From Myxococcaceae bacterium (lineage in GTDB: Bacteria > Myxococcota > Myxococcia > Myxococcales > Myxococcaceae): a DNA stretch of 64,000 bases. Numbering within the stretch: position 1 is the stretch's first letter; each line of letters begins with the position of its first letter. Position numbers and translations under genes: made by a program. Shown piece after piece: positions 26,026 to 36,169 of the stretch. Where the stretch lies: assembly GCA_004173515.1 (NCBI GenBank), contig SECN01000023.1:1-64000 (forward strand), read 5' to 3'. The notes beneath the pieces were generated by a model. That model was not told the DNA's origin. It saw only the letters and a list, made by a program, of their open reading frames with translations, and ran no database searches.

Positions 26026-26979
26026 GTGCCCCCCACGCTTCCCCGTCCGAGTCCTTCCGTCACCTCCCTGGCCCGTCCGGAGGTGGACGCGGTGGTGCGC
26101 ACCCTCGCGCAGAGCGCCGACCTGGCCTTGTTCATGACGGATGCGCGGCTGCGCTGCACCTACATGAACGCGGCGGCGGAAGCCCTCACGGGTCGCACGC
26201 TCGCGGAGGTCGTCGCGCGCGGTCTGTCGCTGCACGACCTGGTGCACCCTCCGCCTCCGGAAGGGGGGGCCTCCTCCCGTGCGGAGACGTCCCTCTCGCG
26301 GGCGCTGACGAAGCAGACACGCGAGCGGGGCGAGGATGTCTTCGTCCACAAGGACGGCCATCCCCATCCCGTCGCCTTCACCGTGAGCCCGCTGCGTGAA
26401 GCGGACGCGCTGGTGGGCACCATCCTCGAGGTCCGCGACCTGACGGTGGAGCGACGGGCGGCGGAGGCCCTGCGGACCAGCGAGGCGCGCTACCGCTTCC
26501 TGGCGGAGACCATCCCGGTGCAGGTGTGGACGGCGAAGCCGGACGGCCTGCTGGACTACGTGAGCTCCCGGGCGGTCATCGAGTTCGGCGTGCCGTTGGA
26601 CACCATCCTCTCCGAAGGATGGCTCAACGTCCTGCACCCGGAGGACCGGGCCCTGGCCATCGAGCGCTGGACGACCGCGCTGCGCACCGGAGAAGGCTAC
26701 GAGGTCGAGTTCCGGCTCAAGCTGGCCAATGGCCACTACGCCTGGTACCTGGCGCGCGCGGTGCCCGAGCGGGACGCGAACGGCCACATCCTCCAGTGGC
26801 TGGGCACGAACACGAACATCCACGAGCAGCGCGAGGCGCGCGAGCGCACCGAAGCGCTCCTCGCGGAGGTGGGCCAGCAGGCGCGGGAAACCGAAGCCAC
26901 GCTGGTGCGCCTGCGCGCGGAGAAGCTCGCCGCCGAAGCGCGGGTCGCGGAGCTCGAAGCGAAGTCCTCCGCGCGATGA
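26026..26979 (+). CDS. Double-PAS-domain protein without an output domain
   Basis: 317 residues from GTG 26026. Codons upstream to the in-frame ATG 25960 have non-coding-like A/T third positions, so the later start is preferred. PAS1 (about 20-130) has LFMTDARLRCTYMNAAAEAL, with a PAC-like LVGTILEVRDLTVERR. PAS2 (about 145-260) has YRFLAETIPVQVWTAKPDG, HPEDRALAIERW and the PAC motif ILQWLGTNTNIHEQREARE. Residues 265-317 are a coiled coil. There is no histidine kinase, GGDEF or HTH domain, so signal output must be through a partner; the next gene overlaps by 4 nt (ATGA). Confidence 0.78.
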   Translation: MPPTLPRPSPSVTSLARPEVDAVVRTLAQSADLALFMTDARLRCTYMNAAAEALTGRTLAEVVARGLSLHDLVHPPPPEGGASSRAETSLSRALTKQTRERGEDVFVHKDGHPHPVAFTVSPLREADALVGTILEVRDLTVERRAAEALRTSEARYRFLAETIPVQVWTAKPDGLLDYVSSRAVIEFGVPLDTILSEGWLNVLHPEDRALAIERWTTALRTGEGYEVEFRLKLANGHYAWYLARAVPERDANGHILQWLGTNTNIHEQREARERTEALLAEVGQQARETEATLVRLRAEKLAAEARVAELEAKSSAR

Positions 26980-27242
26980 GCACCCAGCCCAGAGACTGGC
27001 ACGGCGTCGCGGTCGCGAAGCTGAACTCCGTGCTGGGGCCCGCCCGGGGACCCCTCGTCCTGGAGGAGGCCCTGCGCGCCACGGGCCTCACCCACATCTC
27101 CAGCGCGGATGAGCTCCATCGCTTCGCGAAGGTCCTCATCACCACCGGCGGCTTCGCGGGCGCCGTGGGAGGCCTGCTCAGCGTGCACGCCGTGATGCAC
27201 GGCGCGAGCGGTGACAGCGCCCCCCGCTCGGGTTCCCGCTGA
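26976..27242 (+). CDS. Small protein coupled to the PAS gene
   Basis: 88 residues, ATGA-coupled to the PAS gene. Residues 1-45 are soluble and helical (AVAKLNSVLGPARGPLVLEE), and 55-78 are a Gly/Ala hydrophobic stretch (LITTGGFAGAVGGLLSVHAV) that could insert in a membrane or pack as a glycine-zipper helix. No family recognised. Likely acts with the PAS protein. A perfect 11-bp hairpin follows. Confidence 0.6.
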   Translation: MSTQPRDWHGVAVAKLNSVLGPARGPLVLEEALRATGLTHISSADELHRFAKVLITTGGFAGAVGGLLSVHAVMHGASGDSAPRSGSR

Positions 27243-27355
27243 AGCGGGGAAAGGCCTCGCGACCCTCCACGCCAGCGTGACGGGGCCGCGTTTTTCCTCC
27301 GCGGGCCCCGGCCACGTGACGTCCCCGCACGGCCGAAGACACGTACAGGTGAGAC

Positions 27356-27381
27356 GGGGCCGTGTCGCGTGACACGGCCCC
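27356..27381. terminator. Bidirectional perfect hairpin
   Basis: 11-bp stem GGGGCCGTGTC/GACACGGCCCC with GCGT loop between convergent stops at 27242 (+) and 27397 (-). Confidence 0.75.
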
Positions 27382-27396
27382 CTTGCCTTCATCCCG

Positions 27397-30147
27397 CTAC
27401 GGCACCGACACCGCCTGGAGCGCGGCGCGGCTCCGGGCCTCGTCGCCCGTGACGCTCACCACGAGGCGCTGGAGGCAGCCGTCGAAGGTCTGCTTCAACT
27501 GATCCGCCGTCACCGCCTGGAGGTGCGCCGGACGCTGGGCCACCGCTTCCACCGGGAAGCCCTTCACGCGCGCGGCGAGCAGCGCGTCCACCCACTCATC
27601 CGTGGTGATGAACGACACCGCCTGCCGCGCGAGCAGCCGCGCCCGGGCCTGCTCCAGGTCCGCGGCCGACACGTCCTTCGCGAAGCCCACCAGCGTCGAG
27701 CGCAGCGCGCCGATGCCCTCTTCCAGCCGCTGCGCGTCCAGCATGCCCATCACCAGCAGGTGCGCCGCGCCGCCCCGGGAGATGATGGGGGAGGCCCCGA
27801 AGCCGTAGGAGGCGCCCGTCCCGGAGCGCGTCGCCTGGTACGCCTTCACCTCCAGCAGCTCCGCCATCAGCGCGTACCGTGCCTCCAACTCCGGCGTCGC
27901 CGTGGGCAGCCGGCAGGCCAGCTGGACCTGTCCCTGCGTGGCCCCGGGCCGCGAGGTGAAGAGCGTGTTCACGCGGGGGGATGCGGCGGGCAGCGCCGGC
28001 GCCGGCGGCACCACGACGGGCTCGGGCTTGCCCCGGCTCCAGTCGCCCAGGTACTTGCGCACCAGCGGCTCGACCTCCTTCACGTCGAACTCACCGGCCA
28101 CCACCACCACCGTGTTGCCGGGGCGGTAGACGTCCTCCAGCCAGGACTGCGCCTCGGACCAGGACACCTGCGCCATCTGGGCGCCGGTCGCCTCGCTGCC
28201 ATAGGGATGGACGCCATAGAGCGCGCGCATCAGCTCCCGCTCCGCCATCACCTCCGGGCGCGTGTCCACCGATTCACGCCACGGCAGCACCTGCTCGCGC
28301 ATGAAGCGCACGGTGGCCTCCGACGTACGCGTGGTGGCGAGCTGCTCGGAGAGCATCGCCAGCATGTTGCCCACGTTGCCCGCCGTGCCGGCCACGTCCA
28401 CACGCAAGTGGTCCATCGCGGTGCGGGAGCCGCCATGCAGACCCCAGTCGCTCAGGTGGCCCTCGAAGTAGGACTCGCGGAAGGCACCCCAGGTGGCCAG
28501 GTCGCCCACCCCCGGCTTCGCGCCGTACGCCCTTCCGCCGCCCATCGCCGCGCCCACCCGCACCACCGGGAGGCCCGGACGGGGCGCGAGCAGCACCTCC
28601 ATGCCGTTGTCCAGCTTGAGCACCTGCACCGGGCCGGAGGTGGCCGTGAGCATGGACGGCGTGATGCGGTAGCCCGGCTCCACGCCGGACTCCTCCCCGG
28701 AGACCTTCGCCAGTGGGGCCACCGTCGCGGGCAGCCCGCTCTCCCCCGGCTTCACGAAGATGGCGTGCGCCCGGTTGCGCTGGAGCCACGTGTAGGCGAA
28801 GTCCGTCACCTTGCTGCCGCCCAATCCCATCAGCGCCACCTGCGAGCGCGTATACGAGCGCACGTCGAGCGTGAAGTGGGTGAGCAGCGCGCGGCGCTTC
28901 GTGCGCGCCAGCAGGCGCTCCGACTCCAGCGCCATGCCTGTCACCACCTGGCGGCGCATGGACTGGAAGCCGAACTCCTGGCCCAGCACGCCGCTGGCGT
29001 CGATCTCCTGGTTCCAGGCCTTGTGCACCTGGTCCAGCACCTTCTCCGCCGTGCGCTCCGGGTGGTCGCCGTGTGAAAGCTGCACGCGCACGATGAGCAG
29101 CGATGCGCGGGTGCCGGAGACGAGCCCGGTGCTGATGCCCGCGATGTCGCCGTCGTTGCGCATCGACTCCCACAGGTTGTCATCCAGGCTGACCCCCACG
29201 AAGTCGTGCACGGCGCTGGCCTCGTCGAAGCCGCGCGGCAGCACCCACGACAGGTACAGCTCCGGCGTCGGCACGGCGGCCGAATACACCGGCATCGTCT
29301 TCGGGACGGGCACGGCGGCGGGCGCCACGGGGTTCGCCGGCAGGCGCGTGTCCGGGGCCAGGGGCGCGCCGGTGCCCACCCACGCGGCGGGCAGGTTCTG
29401 CGTGAGGACGGCCTCCACCTCCGCCAGGTCCACGTCCCCGGCGATGACCAGCGTCACGTTCTCCGGACGGTAGTGCGTGCGCGCGAAGCGCTGCGCGTCC
29501 GCCAGCGTGAGGGCGCTCAGCGACTCATGCGAACCCACCACCGGACGCGAGTACGGGTCGCCCGCGGGATAGGACGCCGCGTGAACCCAACTGAACACCT
29601 GGCCCACGTAGCCCGTCTCGTTGCGCTGGCGCAATTCGTTGCGCACCACCTCGCGCTCCACCGCGAACACCTCCGGGCTGATGCCGGCGATGGGCGCGGA
29701 CAGCCGCTGCCCCTCCAGCTTCACCAGCGTCGCCAGCGCCTCCTTGGGCGCCAGCGTCTCGTAGGCGGTGTAGTCCAGGCTGGTGGAGGCATTGGAGTGC
29801 CCCGCGCCCGCGGCCTCCAGCCGCGCCGTCGCCGTAGGCGTCCCGGCCGGGTGCGAGCGGAAGGCCAGGTGCTCCACCAGGTGCGCCAGGCCCTCCCGGC
29901 CGCCCGGGTCGCTGGAGCCGCCCGCGCCCACCACCGCCACCACCGCCACCACGGGCGAGCGCGCGTCGTGCTCCACCACCACGCGCAAACCAGACGCCAT
30001 GCGGAAGTCCCGCAGGGGGAAGGACACGTCGCGCATGACGACCTGCCCGCGCGGAGGAAGCGTGGCGCACCCTCCCAGCGTCAATGACAGGGACGTCAGG
30101 GTACCCACGGCCAGACGCGGCCAGCGGACGGAACGAAACGAGGACAT
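27397..30147 (-). CDS. M16-family zinc metalloprotease lipoprotein (pitrilysin-like)
   Basis: 916 residues from ATG 30147, with GGAG just upstream. Lipobox GGC (Cys27). The first M16 domain contains the inverted zinc motif HLVEH at 89-93 and the distal Glu in VEREVVRNELRQRNE, followed by the M16C linker region. A second half (from about residue 520) repeats the fold (VRVGAAMGGGRAYG, VVVVAGEFDVKEVEPLVRKY) without a zinc motif, as usual for these two-domain peptidases. Predicted outer-membrane or periplasmic peptidase that clears peptides or processes proteins. The open frame continues further upstream but lacks a signal. Confidence 0.9.
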   Translation of the reverse strand: MSSFRSVRWPRLAVGTLTSLSLTLGGCATLPPRGQVVMRDVSFPLRDFRMASGLRVVVEHDARSPVVAVVAVVGAGGSSDPGGREGLAHLVEHLAFRSHPAGTPTATARLEAAGAGHSNASTSLDYTAYETLAPKEALATLVKLEGQRLSAPIAGISPEVFAVEREVVRNELRQRNETGYVGQVFSWVHAASYPAGDPYSRPVVGSHESLSALTLADAQRFARTHYRPENVTLVIAGDVDLAEVEAVLTQNLPAAWVGTGAPLAPDTRLPANPVAPAAVPVPKTMPVYSAAVPTPELYLSWVLPRGFDEASAVHDFVGVSLDDNLWESMRNDGDIAGISTGLVSGTRASLLIVRVQLSHGDHPERTAEKVLDQVHKAWNQEIDASGVLGQEFGFQSMRRQVVTGMALESERLLARTKRRALLTHFTLDVRSYTRSQVALMGLGGSKVTDFAYTWLQRNRAHAIFVKPGESGLPATVAPLAKVSGEESGVEPGYRITPSMLTATSGPVQVLKLDNGMEVLLAPRPGLPVVRVGAAMGGGRAYGAKPGVGDLATWGAFRESYFEGHLSDWGLHGGSRTAMDHLRVDVAGTAGNVGNMLAMLSEQLATTRTSEATVRFMREQVLPWRESVDTRPEVMAERELMRALYGVHPYGSEATGAQMAQVSWSEAQSWLEDVYRPGNTVVVVAGEFDVKEVEPLVRKYLGDWSRGKPEPVVVPPAPALPAASPRVNTLFTSRPGATQGQVQLACRLPTATPELEARYALMAELLEVKAYQATRSGTGASYGFGASPIISRGGAAHLLVMGMLDAQRLEEGIGALRSTLVGFAKDVSAADLEQARARLLARQAVSFITTDEWVDALLAARVKGFPVEAVAQRPAHLQAVTADQLKQTFDGCLQRLVVSVTGDEARSRAALQAVSVP

Positions 30148-30427
30148 GGGACTCCAGGCGGCATGCCGGAAGGAGCCCCCGCGGGGGCGCACGGCCCCAC
30201 GCCTCCCCCAGGCGGATTGAAAGGTGATGTCGGGACGGCCGGGGAGACACAAAGCCTGACGGGACAGGCAGGGCCGGTAACGGCAGACGGCGCCAGGACT
30301 CATAGCATCCCGACTTCCCCTTCGTCACCTCACTCCCCGTATCAGGGAAGATGCCAGGGATTGCCTGGAGCCCCCGGTTCCAGGGGCCCTGGTGGAAGAC
30401 CGGAATCCTGTGTCTAGGATGGGAGGC

Positions 30428-30994
30428 ATGAGCTCTTCGTCGCGCCCCGTCCTCCCGCTGCTTGCCTGTGCCCTGCTCTCCACCGCCTGCGATCCCCAGC
30501 CGAAGGGGGAATGCAAGGGCACCCACCTGGGCCAGAGCGTGAACTGGCCCATCTCCACCAACGCCGTCCTGACGCGCATCGACTTCCTGGAGGACGGGAC
30601 GCCGAGCACGTTGATCGACCTGTCCTACACGCCAGAGGGCGTCGAGGGTCTCGAGGAGTTCGGCGTGGACATCCAGATGGTGCGCGGCGCGTCGGTGGAG
30701 GAGGACGCGTCGAAGACGGTGAAGCTGCTGCCGCAGGGGGACAAGCTGCACCCCGAGGAGACGTCGCTGGTGTCCCGGTGGTGGGGCAACATGGGGACGG
30801 CGGTGGGCTATCTCGCCGCGCCTGGGGTTCCGGTGGAGGGCTCGGTGACGCTGGACCGGGTGGCCCTGGACCACGCGGAAGGCCACTTCGTCTATCGCTA
30901 CGCGGACGGGGGCGAGCTGACCTGTACCTTCGACGTCCCGGAGCTGGTGCTGGTCGGCGGGGGCGACGGCGACGGGGACTACGACGACGACTGA
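30428..30994 (+). CDS. Small lipoprotein, function unknown
   Basis: 188 residues from ATG 30428 (MSSSSRPVLPLLACALLSTA, lipobox STAC); an ATG 9 nt upstream is an equal alternative. The body is beta-rich with LIDLSYTPEGVEGLEEFGVD, TSLVSRWWGNMGTAVGYLAAP and FVYRYADGGELTCTFDVPEL, and ends in an acidic Gly/Asp tail (GGGDGDGDYDDD). Followed after 32 bp by a zinc-ribbon gene on the same strand. Confidence 0.65.
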   Translation: MSSSSRPVLPLLACALLSTACDPQPKGECKGTHLGQSVNWPISTNAVLTRIDFLEDGTPSTLIDLSYTPEGVEGLEEFGVDIQMVRGASVEEDASKTVKLLPQGDKLHPEETSLVSRWWGNMGTAVGYLAAPGVPVEGSVTLDRVALDHAEGHFVYRYADGGELTCTFDVPELVLVGGGDGDGDYDDD

Positions 30995-31026
30995 AACAGA
31001 CGCAAGGGGGCTGCTAGCATCCGGGC

Positions 31027-31602
31027 ATGGGCGTTCATGACTACCGGTGCAGTGTCTGCGGTCCCCCCACGTCGTACACGTGCGGAGAGAAGACGGGCAA
31101 GGAGTGCGAGGAGGAGGGGATGGGCGACGACCAGGCCATCCTGGACCTGTTCTTCTTCGCCGAAGCGGAGACGCCCGAGGACATCGCGTCCTTCGAGCAG
31201 GCCCGGGGCCGCGCCCGGCGCACGGAGACGCGGCCCTTTGGCTATGACTGGGGCGAGTGGGAGTTCGTCCCCAGCCTCAACTACCGCGACCTGCTGATGG
31301 GGCCCGACGACGAAGCCGGCGTCTGGCGCATCGAGCCCTACGAGGAGGGCTCGAGCGACGGCAGCCCCGTCTCGCTGGACATCCCCGAAGGCGAGCGCGT
31401 CTGGGTGGTCAACTACTGTCCCACCTGTCATCCGGTGTTCGCGGAAGGCAGACGCTCCGGCGACGAGCCCTGCCTGGAATACCTGAGGGCCATCGCGGAG
31501 AACCTGGGCATGGACTTCGAGGGCGTGCGCACGAGCGCGGACAAGCCGGCCTTCATCGAGGCCGTCCGCGCGAAGGTCGCCCTGCGGCGGCCCGTGTCCT
31601 AG
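31027..31602 (+). CDS. Zinc-ribbon-like hypothetical protein
   Basis: 191 residues. The N-terminus MGVHDYRCSVCGPPTSYTCG and the later VNYCPTCHPVF supply Cys pairs that could bind zinc. In between are acidic stretches and RPFGYDWGEWEFVPSLNYRD. No signal peptide, so cytoplasmic. The family is not recognised. Its TAG stop and the TAG of the convergent gene share the four bases CTAG at 31599-31602. Confidence 0.65.
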   Translation: MGVHDYRCSVCGPPTSYTCGEKTGKECEEEGMGDDQAILDLFFFAEAETPEDIASFEQARGRARRTETRPFGYDWGEWEFVPSLNYRDLLMGPDDEAGVWRIEPYEEGSSDGSPVSLDIPEGERVWVVNYCPTCHPVFAEGRRSGDEPCLEYLRAIAENLGMDFEGVRTSADKPAFIEAVRAKVALRRPVS

Positions 31603-32354
31603 CGGCCGAGGCAGCGGGGCTCGCTTCCGGAGGGCGCGTCCGCGTGCGCGCCGTTCGCGACCCAGAGGGTGACCTCCGCCAGGTGCCGTGACTCCACGTG
31701 GAGGACTTCGCGGAACGCCTGCTCCAGGTCGGGCGGCCCCAGCTCCGAGGCCAGGTCGACGAGCAGCGCCCAGCCGGTGTTGTTGATGAGCTCCGAGACG
31801 AGCGTCGCGCGCAGGGCGTCCATGAGCGTGGCGCCCGGCGCGTCGATGGCCTGGATGAGGCCCTGGGACTGCAATCCCGCGATGTCGCCGGAGGGTGTCC
31901 GCAGCGAGGGCGGGGCCCCGAGCCGCAGCAGGGCGTCGCGCACCCGGCCCAGGTGCTCCAGCTCCTGGTTGTGCAGTTCGAGGAGTCGCTCGGGCGTGGG
32001 GCCTCCGGCGAAGGTGCCCAGCGCGTGGGTCTTGAGCAGGAGCCCCGCGTAGAGCCGGGAACTGGTCCGCTCGAAGGCGAGCCGTTCGCAAAGCCGGTCG
32101 ATGAAGAGCGCGGGCGAGCCACCCTTCAGGGCCTGGAGGGCGCCGCTCATCCGCTCCCGGAGGGCGGTGGTAGGCAGCGCGTCCAGGTCTCCGGCGATGC
32201 GCGACAGGTGGATCCGCAGGGATTGCACGGCGCTTCCCGCCGGAACCAGGACGGTGTTGCGCACGGCGCCGTGGGCCAGGTGCTCCAATTCCTGAGCGCT
32301 GAGCAGCGTGGCCGTGCGTACCAGTCCCTGTTTCACGTCTTCATCCCGCGACAT
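31599..32354 (-). CDS. Ferritin-like-fold protein
   Basis: 251 residues from ATG 32354 (MSRDEDVKQGLVRTATLL). Four long helices carry carboxylate/His pairs placed as in ferritin-like diiron proteins: RLAFERTSSRLYAGLL, LHNQELEHLGRVRDALL, ATLVSELINNTGWALLVDL and EVLHVESRHLAEVTLW. Likely binds a dimetal site, with oxidative-stress or metal-storage roles inferred from the fold only. The ending PSGSEPRCLGR is disordered. Stop overlaps the convergent gene. Confidence 0.7.
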   Translation of the reverse strand: MSRDEDVKQGLVRTATLLSAQELEHLAHGAVRNTVLVPAGSAVQSLRIHLSRIAGDLDALPTTALRERMSGALQALKGGSPALFIDRLCERLAFERTSSRLYAGLLLKTHALGTFAGGPTPERLLELHNQELEHLGRVRDALLRLGAPPSLRTPSGDIAGLQSQGLIQAIDAPGATLMDALRATLVSELINNTGWALLVDLASELGPPDLEQAFREVLHVESRHLAEVTLWVANGAHADAPSGSEPRCLGR

Positions 32355-32540
32355 GGCGGCCCTCCTACCGGGCAGTCCTCCCTGTTGGATGGCATGCATC
32401 CAGGGTGGGAAGAGGGCTCAAGCTGGGGACGGGGGAGCGGGCTGTCCATGAGACCTGGGGACGGCTGGGCAGCCGGGCCCGGGGCATGACTGTCATTGCG
32501 AGGACGGACGGGCCATCCCCGGGGGCCGCGCGGCGCCGCG

Positions 32541-33467
32541 TCAGGGTGGCGCGGCCAGCGACTCCCGGAGCCGTGCGATGTCGCGCGAGGGAGGGGCCCC
32601 GAACAGCCGGCTGTATTCACGGCTGAACTGGGACGGGCTCTCGTAGCCCACGGAGTGTCCGGCCATCGCCGCGTCCATGGCCTGCGCCAGCATCAGGCGG
32701 CGGGCCTCCTGGAGCCGCAGCTGCTTCTGGTATTGCAGCGGGCTCATCGCGGTGACGGACTTGAAGTGGTGGTGCAGCGCGGACGGGCTCATGTGGACGG
32801 TGCGCGCCAGCCGCTCGATGCGCAGCGGCGCGGTGTAGTGCGCCTTGAGCCAGTGGATGGCGCGGGTGACGGACTCCAGGCGGCTGTCGGCCATGGCGAT
32901 CCGCCGCAGCCGCTCGGAGTTCTCCCCCGACAGCAGGCGGTAGAGGATCTCCCGGATGACCAGCGGCGCCAGCACGGGGATGTCCCGGGGCGTGTCCAGA
33001 AGCCGCACGAGGCGCGCCGTCGCATCCAGCAGCGGTGCGCCCACCGGACCCAGCGCCAGTCCGCGGACCATTCCCTGGGCCGGGGGCGCTTCCAGTTGGG
33101 CCTCCATCATCAGGTCGCCCAGCTGGCCGGGCTCCAGGTCCAGCCGGAAGCACAGGTAGGGCGAGGCGGAGGTGGCCTCGATGACCTGCCCCGTGACGGG
33201 CAGGTCCACCGATGCGACCAGGCACTGGTCCGGGCCATAGACATACGACTCCTCCGCCAGCAGCACCTGCTTGCGGCCCTGCGCCACGATGCACAGCGCC
33301 GGCCCATGCAGCGCGTGCAGCGGCATGGAGGGCTCCGAGGCGCGGATGAGGACCAGGCGGGGGATGGCCGTGGCGTGGAGGCCATCCGCGGGCGCGTGGC
33401 GCTTCACGAGCGTCGCGAGCGCGGACAGGTGCGGGTTCAGGGCGGGGTCGGGCCGGGCGGTCGTCAT
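32541..33467 (-). CDS. AraC-family transcriptional regulator
   Basis: 308 residues. The N-terminal AraC-type cupin (about 20-180) shows PALCIVAQGRKQVLLAEESY and LDLEPGQLGDLM. The C-terminal double HTH (about 200-295) has IERLARTVHMSPSALHHHFK and MAGHSVGYESPSQFSREYSR. It is divergent from an SDR gene with 154 bp between the starts, a common AraC_N/SDR arrangement in which the regulator controls the dehydrogenase. No obvious repeat operator was found in the spacer. Confidence 0.9.
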   Translation of the reverse strand: MTTARPDPALNPHLSALATLVKRHAPADGLHATAIPRLVLIRASEPSMPLHALHGPALCIVAQGRKQVLLAEESYVYGPDQCLVASVDLPVTGQVIEATSASPYLCFRLDLEPGQLGDLMMEAQLEAPPAQGMVRGLALGPVGAPLLDATARLVRLLDTPRDIPVLAPLVIREILYRLLSGENSERLRRIAMADSRLESVTRAIHWLKAHYTAPLRIERLARTVHMSPSALHHHFKSVTAMSPLQYQKQLRLQEARRLMLAQAMDAAMAGHSVGYESPSQFSREYSRLFGAPPSRDIARLRESLAAPP

Positions 33468-33621
33468 GCGAGGCCTGTCTTAATCCCAGGGCAGCGCCAG
33501 CGCCCGTGCAGGAATGGGCAAGAGTCCGGGAGCATCCGGATACCGCCTCCGGGGCGCGGCTTGAGAGGGTGTGCCTGTTCCCGGCGCGCTTCCCGCGCCG
33601 GTCCATCCCGAGGACAGGCAC

Positions 33622-34362
<741 letters not shown>

Positions 34363-34441
34363 GAGTCAATGCGGAGTGGGGGATGGGCAGACAGTCAGGC
34401 TTCGGATAGGGTGCGCGTCCTCCGAGGGGGAGGCCCTTTCC

Positions 34442-36115
34442 ATGCCTGTGATGAAGCACCCGCTGTCTGTCTTTCTGCTCTGTGCCTGTCTGCTCGGCCT
34501 GGGCGCTTGTGATTCGACCCCTGACCCCGCCCCTGACGCGGGAGCCCTCGAGGACGCCGGGACTGACGCCGGGGACCCCGTGGACGCTGGCAGGGATGCG
34601 GGACCCGTCGTGGAGCCGGAGCCCACCTGCGATGGCTTCTCCTGCTCCGAGGGGACGTGCTCGCTCCAGGACGGGCAGCCGGTGTGTCTGTGCGGTGACG
34701 GCAGCGCCCCGCCGTGCCCGGCACCCGAAATCCCGGAGGGCCACACGCTGCTGACGCCCTCGGAGACGGAGGTCCATTCCGTCCCCTGGGGGAACATGGA
34801 GGTCCCGCTCCGGTTCGCCTTCGTCGCCCAGGCCGGGCGGCACTATGACTTCATCGTGGAGGTCGAGACGGAGGGCTATGTCCTGACTCTGCGGGACGCG
34901 GCGGGTGTGTCGCTCGATTACGGTGTCATGGAGGACGGGGTGCCGAGCTGGATGCCCTACACCTGGCATTGGTCGGGCTTCGCGGCGAACGCCGTCTACA
35001 CGCTGGAGATCTCCGCGTTCTACGAGGACGCCCGCCGGCCCTTCGCCTTCCGCCTCGTGGACACGGGGCCGGATGACCAGGCGGACCTGTTCGCCTTCGC
35101 GGCCCCCTGGGTGCCCTCGGCGCGGCCCCTGACGGGCATCAATGAGCACTACTACGAGCGGGACCTGCTCTCGTTCCAGACCGTGGCGGACCGGGTCTAT
35201 GCCCTCACCTGCACCTTCCCGACGCCGTACTGGGAGATGGCCTTCGTCAACCGGAGGGACCAGACGTATGCGATTGCCGCGTACGACATCTTCTTCGAGG
35301 AACTCCGGGAGGGCAGCATCGCCTTCAAGTCACCGGGTGGGCCGTTCTATGCCTCCCTCAAGGACATGACGTACCCCGCAACGCTGTCTCCCTACAGCTG
35401 CCTGTTGAATGACCTGGGGGCCGAGGACCACGGAGACACCATGGGGACCGCGACCGCGCTCCCGGCCGGCACGGCGTCCGTCCAGGGGAAGATGGAGACC
35501 TTCTCGGACCGGGATGTCTTCTCCCTGGGCGTCGTGCCCCAGCACCACTACCGGGCGTCGTGCACCGAAGACGGCCTGATGTCCTGCGAGGTCCTGGATG
35601 CCGTCCCGGGTGGAGCCTTCACCCGTTCGACCGCGGAGCGCACGACCACGACCTTCAAGGCCTCCCAGTCCACGCACTTCGTGAGCATCAACCTCAACGC
35701 CTTCCTGGTGCCGCGATGGGTGCGGCAGAACTACACCCTCCAGTTCGAGGACCTGGGCGCGGACGACCACGGAGACACCCTGGCCACGGCGACGCCGCTC
35801 ACGGGGCCGGTGCAGGCCATCACGGGCCGCATCCCCGACTCCTACGACCACGACTTCTTCTCCTTCCAGGCGATCGCGGGGCGGCGCTACCGGTTCGGCT
35901 GCGACTGGAAGGAGACGCCGGGGCAGGTGCAGAACTACGCGGTCGTGCGTGACGCCCAGGGCAACCGGGTGGAGGTGCCCCGCGAGCACGTGGATGCGCG
36001 GTGGACCCAGACCTACAGGCAGCTCCAGACCGGAACCTATTCCGTCGACCTGATGGCGGAGTACGAAGCGGTCCTGGGCGACTACGCCTGCCAGTTCGAG
36101 GACCTGGGCCCCTGA
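34442..36115 (+). CDS. Lipoprotein with EGF-like segment and repeated PPC-like modules
   Basis: 557 residues from ATG 34442 (MPVMKHPLSVFLLCACLLGL, lipobox LGAC); GGGGGAGG lies about 9 nt upstream. An acidic Asp/Ala/Gly linker (DAGTDAGDPVDAGRDAG) precedes a Cys-rich EGF-like segment (CDGFSCSEGTCSLQDGQPVC). Three beta modules of about 140 residues follow, punctuated by LGAEDHGDTMGTATAL and LGADDHGDTLATATPL, with DRDVFSLGVVPQ and DHDFFSFQAIAG. These match the PPC-domain D-x-D-x-F-x-F/L pattern. Inferred extracellular binding protein. A strong bidirectional hairpin follows. Confidence 0.72.
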   Translation: MPVMKHPLSVFLLCACLLGLGACDSTPDPAPDAGALEDAGTDAGDPVDAGRDAGPVVEPEPTCDGFSCSEGTCSLQDGQPVCLCGDGSAPPCPAPEIPEGHTLLTPSETEVHSVPWGNMEVPLRFAFVAQAGRHYDFIVEVETEGYVLTLRDAAGVSLDYGVMEDGVPSWMPYTWHWSGFAANAVYTLEISAFYEDARRPFAFRLVDTGPDDQADLFAFAAPWVPSARPLTGINEHYYERDLLSFQTVADRVYALTCTFPTPYWEMAFVNRRDQTYAIAAYDIFFEELREGSIAFKSPGGPFYASLKDMTYPATLSPYSCLLNDLGAEDHGDTMGTATALPAGTASVQGKMETFSDRDVFSLGVVPQHHYRASCTEDGLMSCEVLDAVPGGAFTRSTAERTTTTFKASQSTHFVSINLNAFLVPRWVRQNYTLQFEDLGADDHGDTLATATPLTGPVQAITGRIPDSYDHDFFSFQAIAGRRYRFGCDWKETPGQVQNYAVVRDAQGNRVEVPREHVDARWTQTYRQLQTGTYSVDLMAEYEAVLGDYACQFEDLGP

Positions 36116-36123
36116 GCAACCCG

Positions 36124-36159
36124 CGTCGCGGTCCCGGGCACACGGCCGGGACCGCGACG
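36124..36159. terminator. Bidirectional perfect 14-bp hairpin
   Basis: CGTCGCGGTCCCGG/CCGGGACCGCGACG with an 8-nt loop between stops at 36115 (+) and 36170 (-). Confidence 0.75.
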
Positions 36160-36169
36160 GTGCGGCGCA

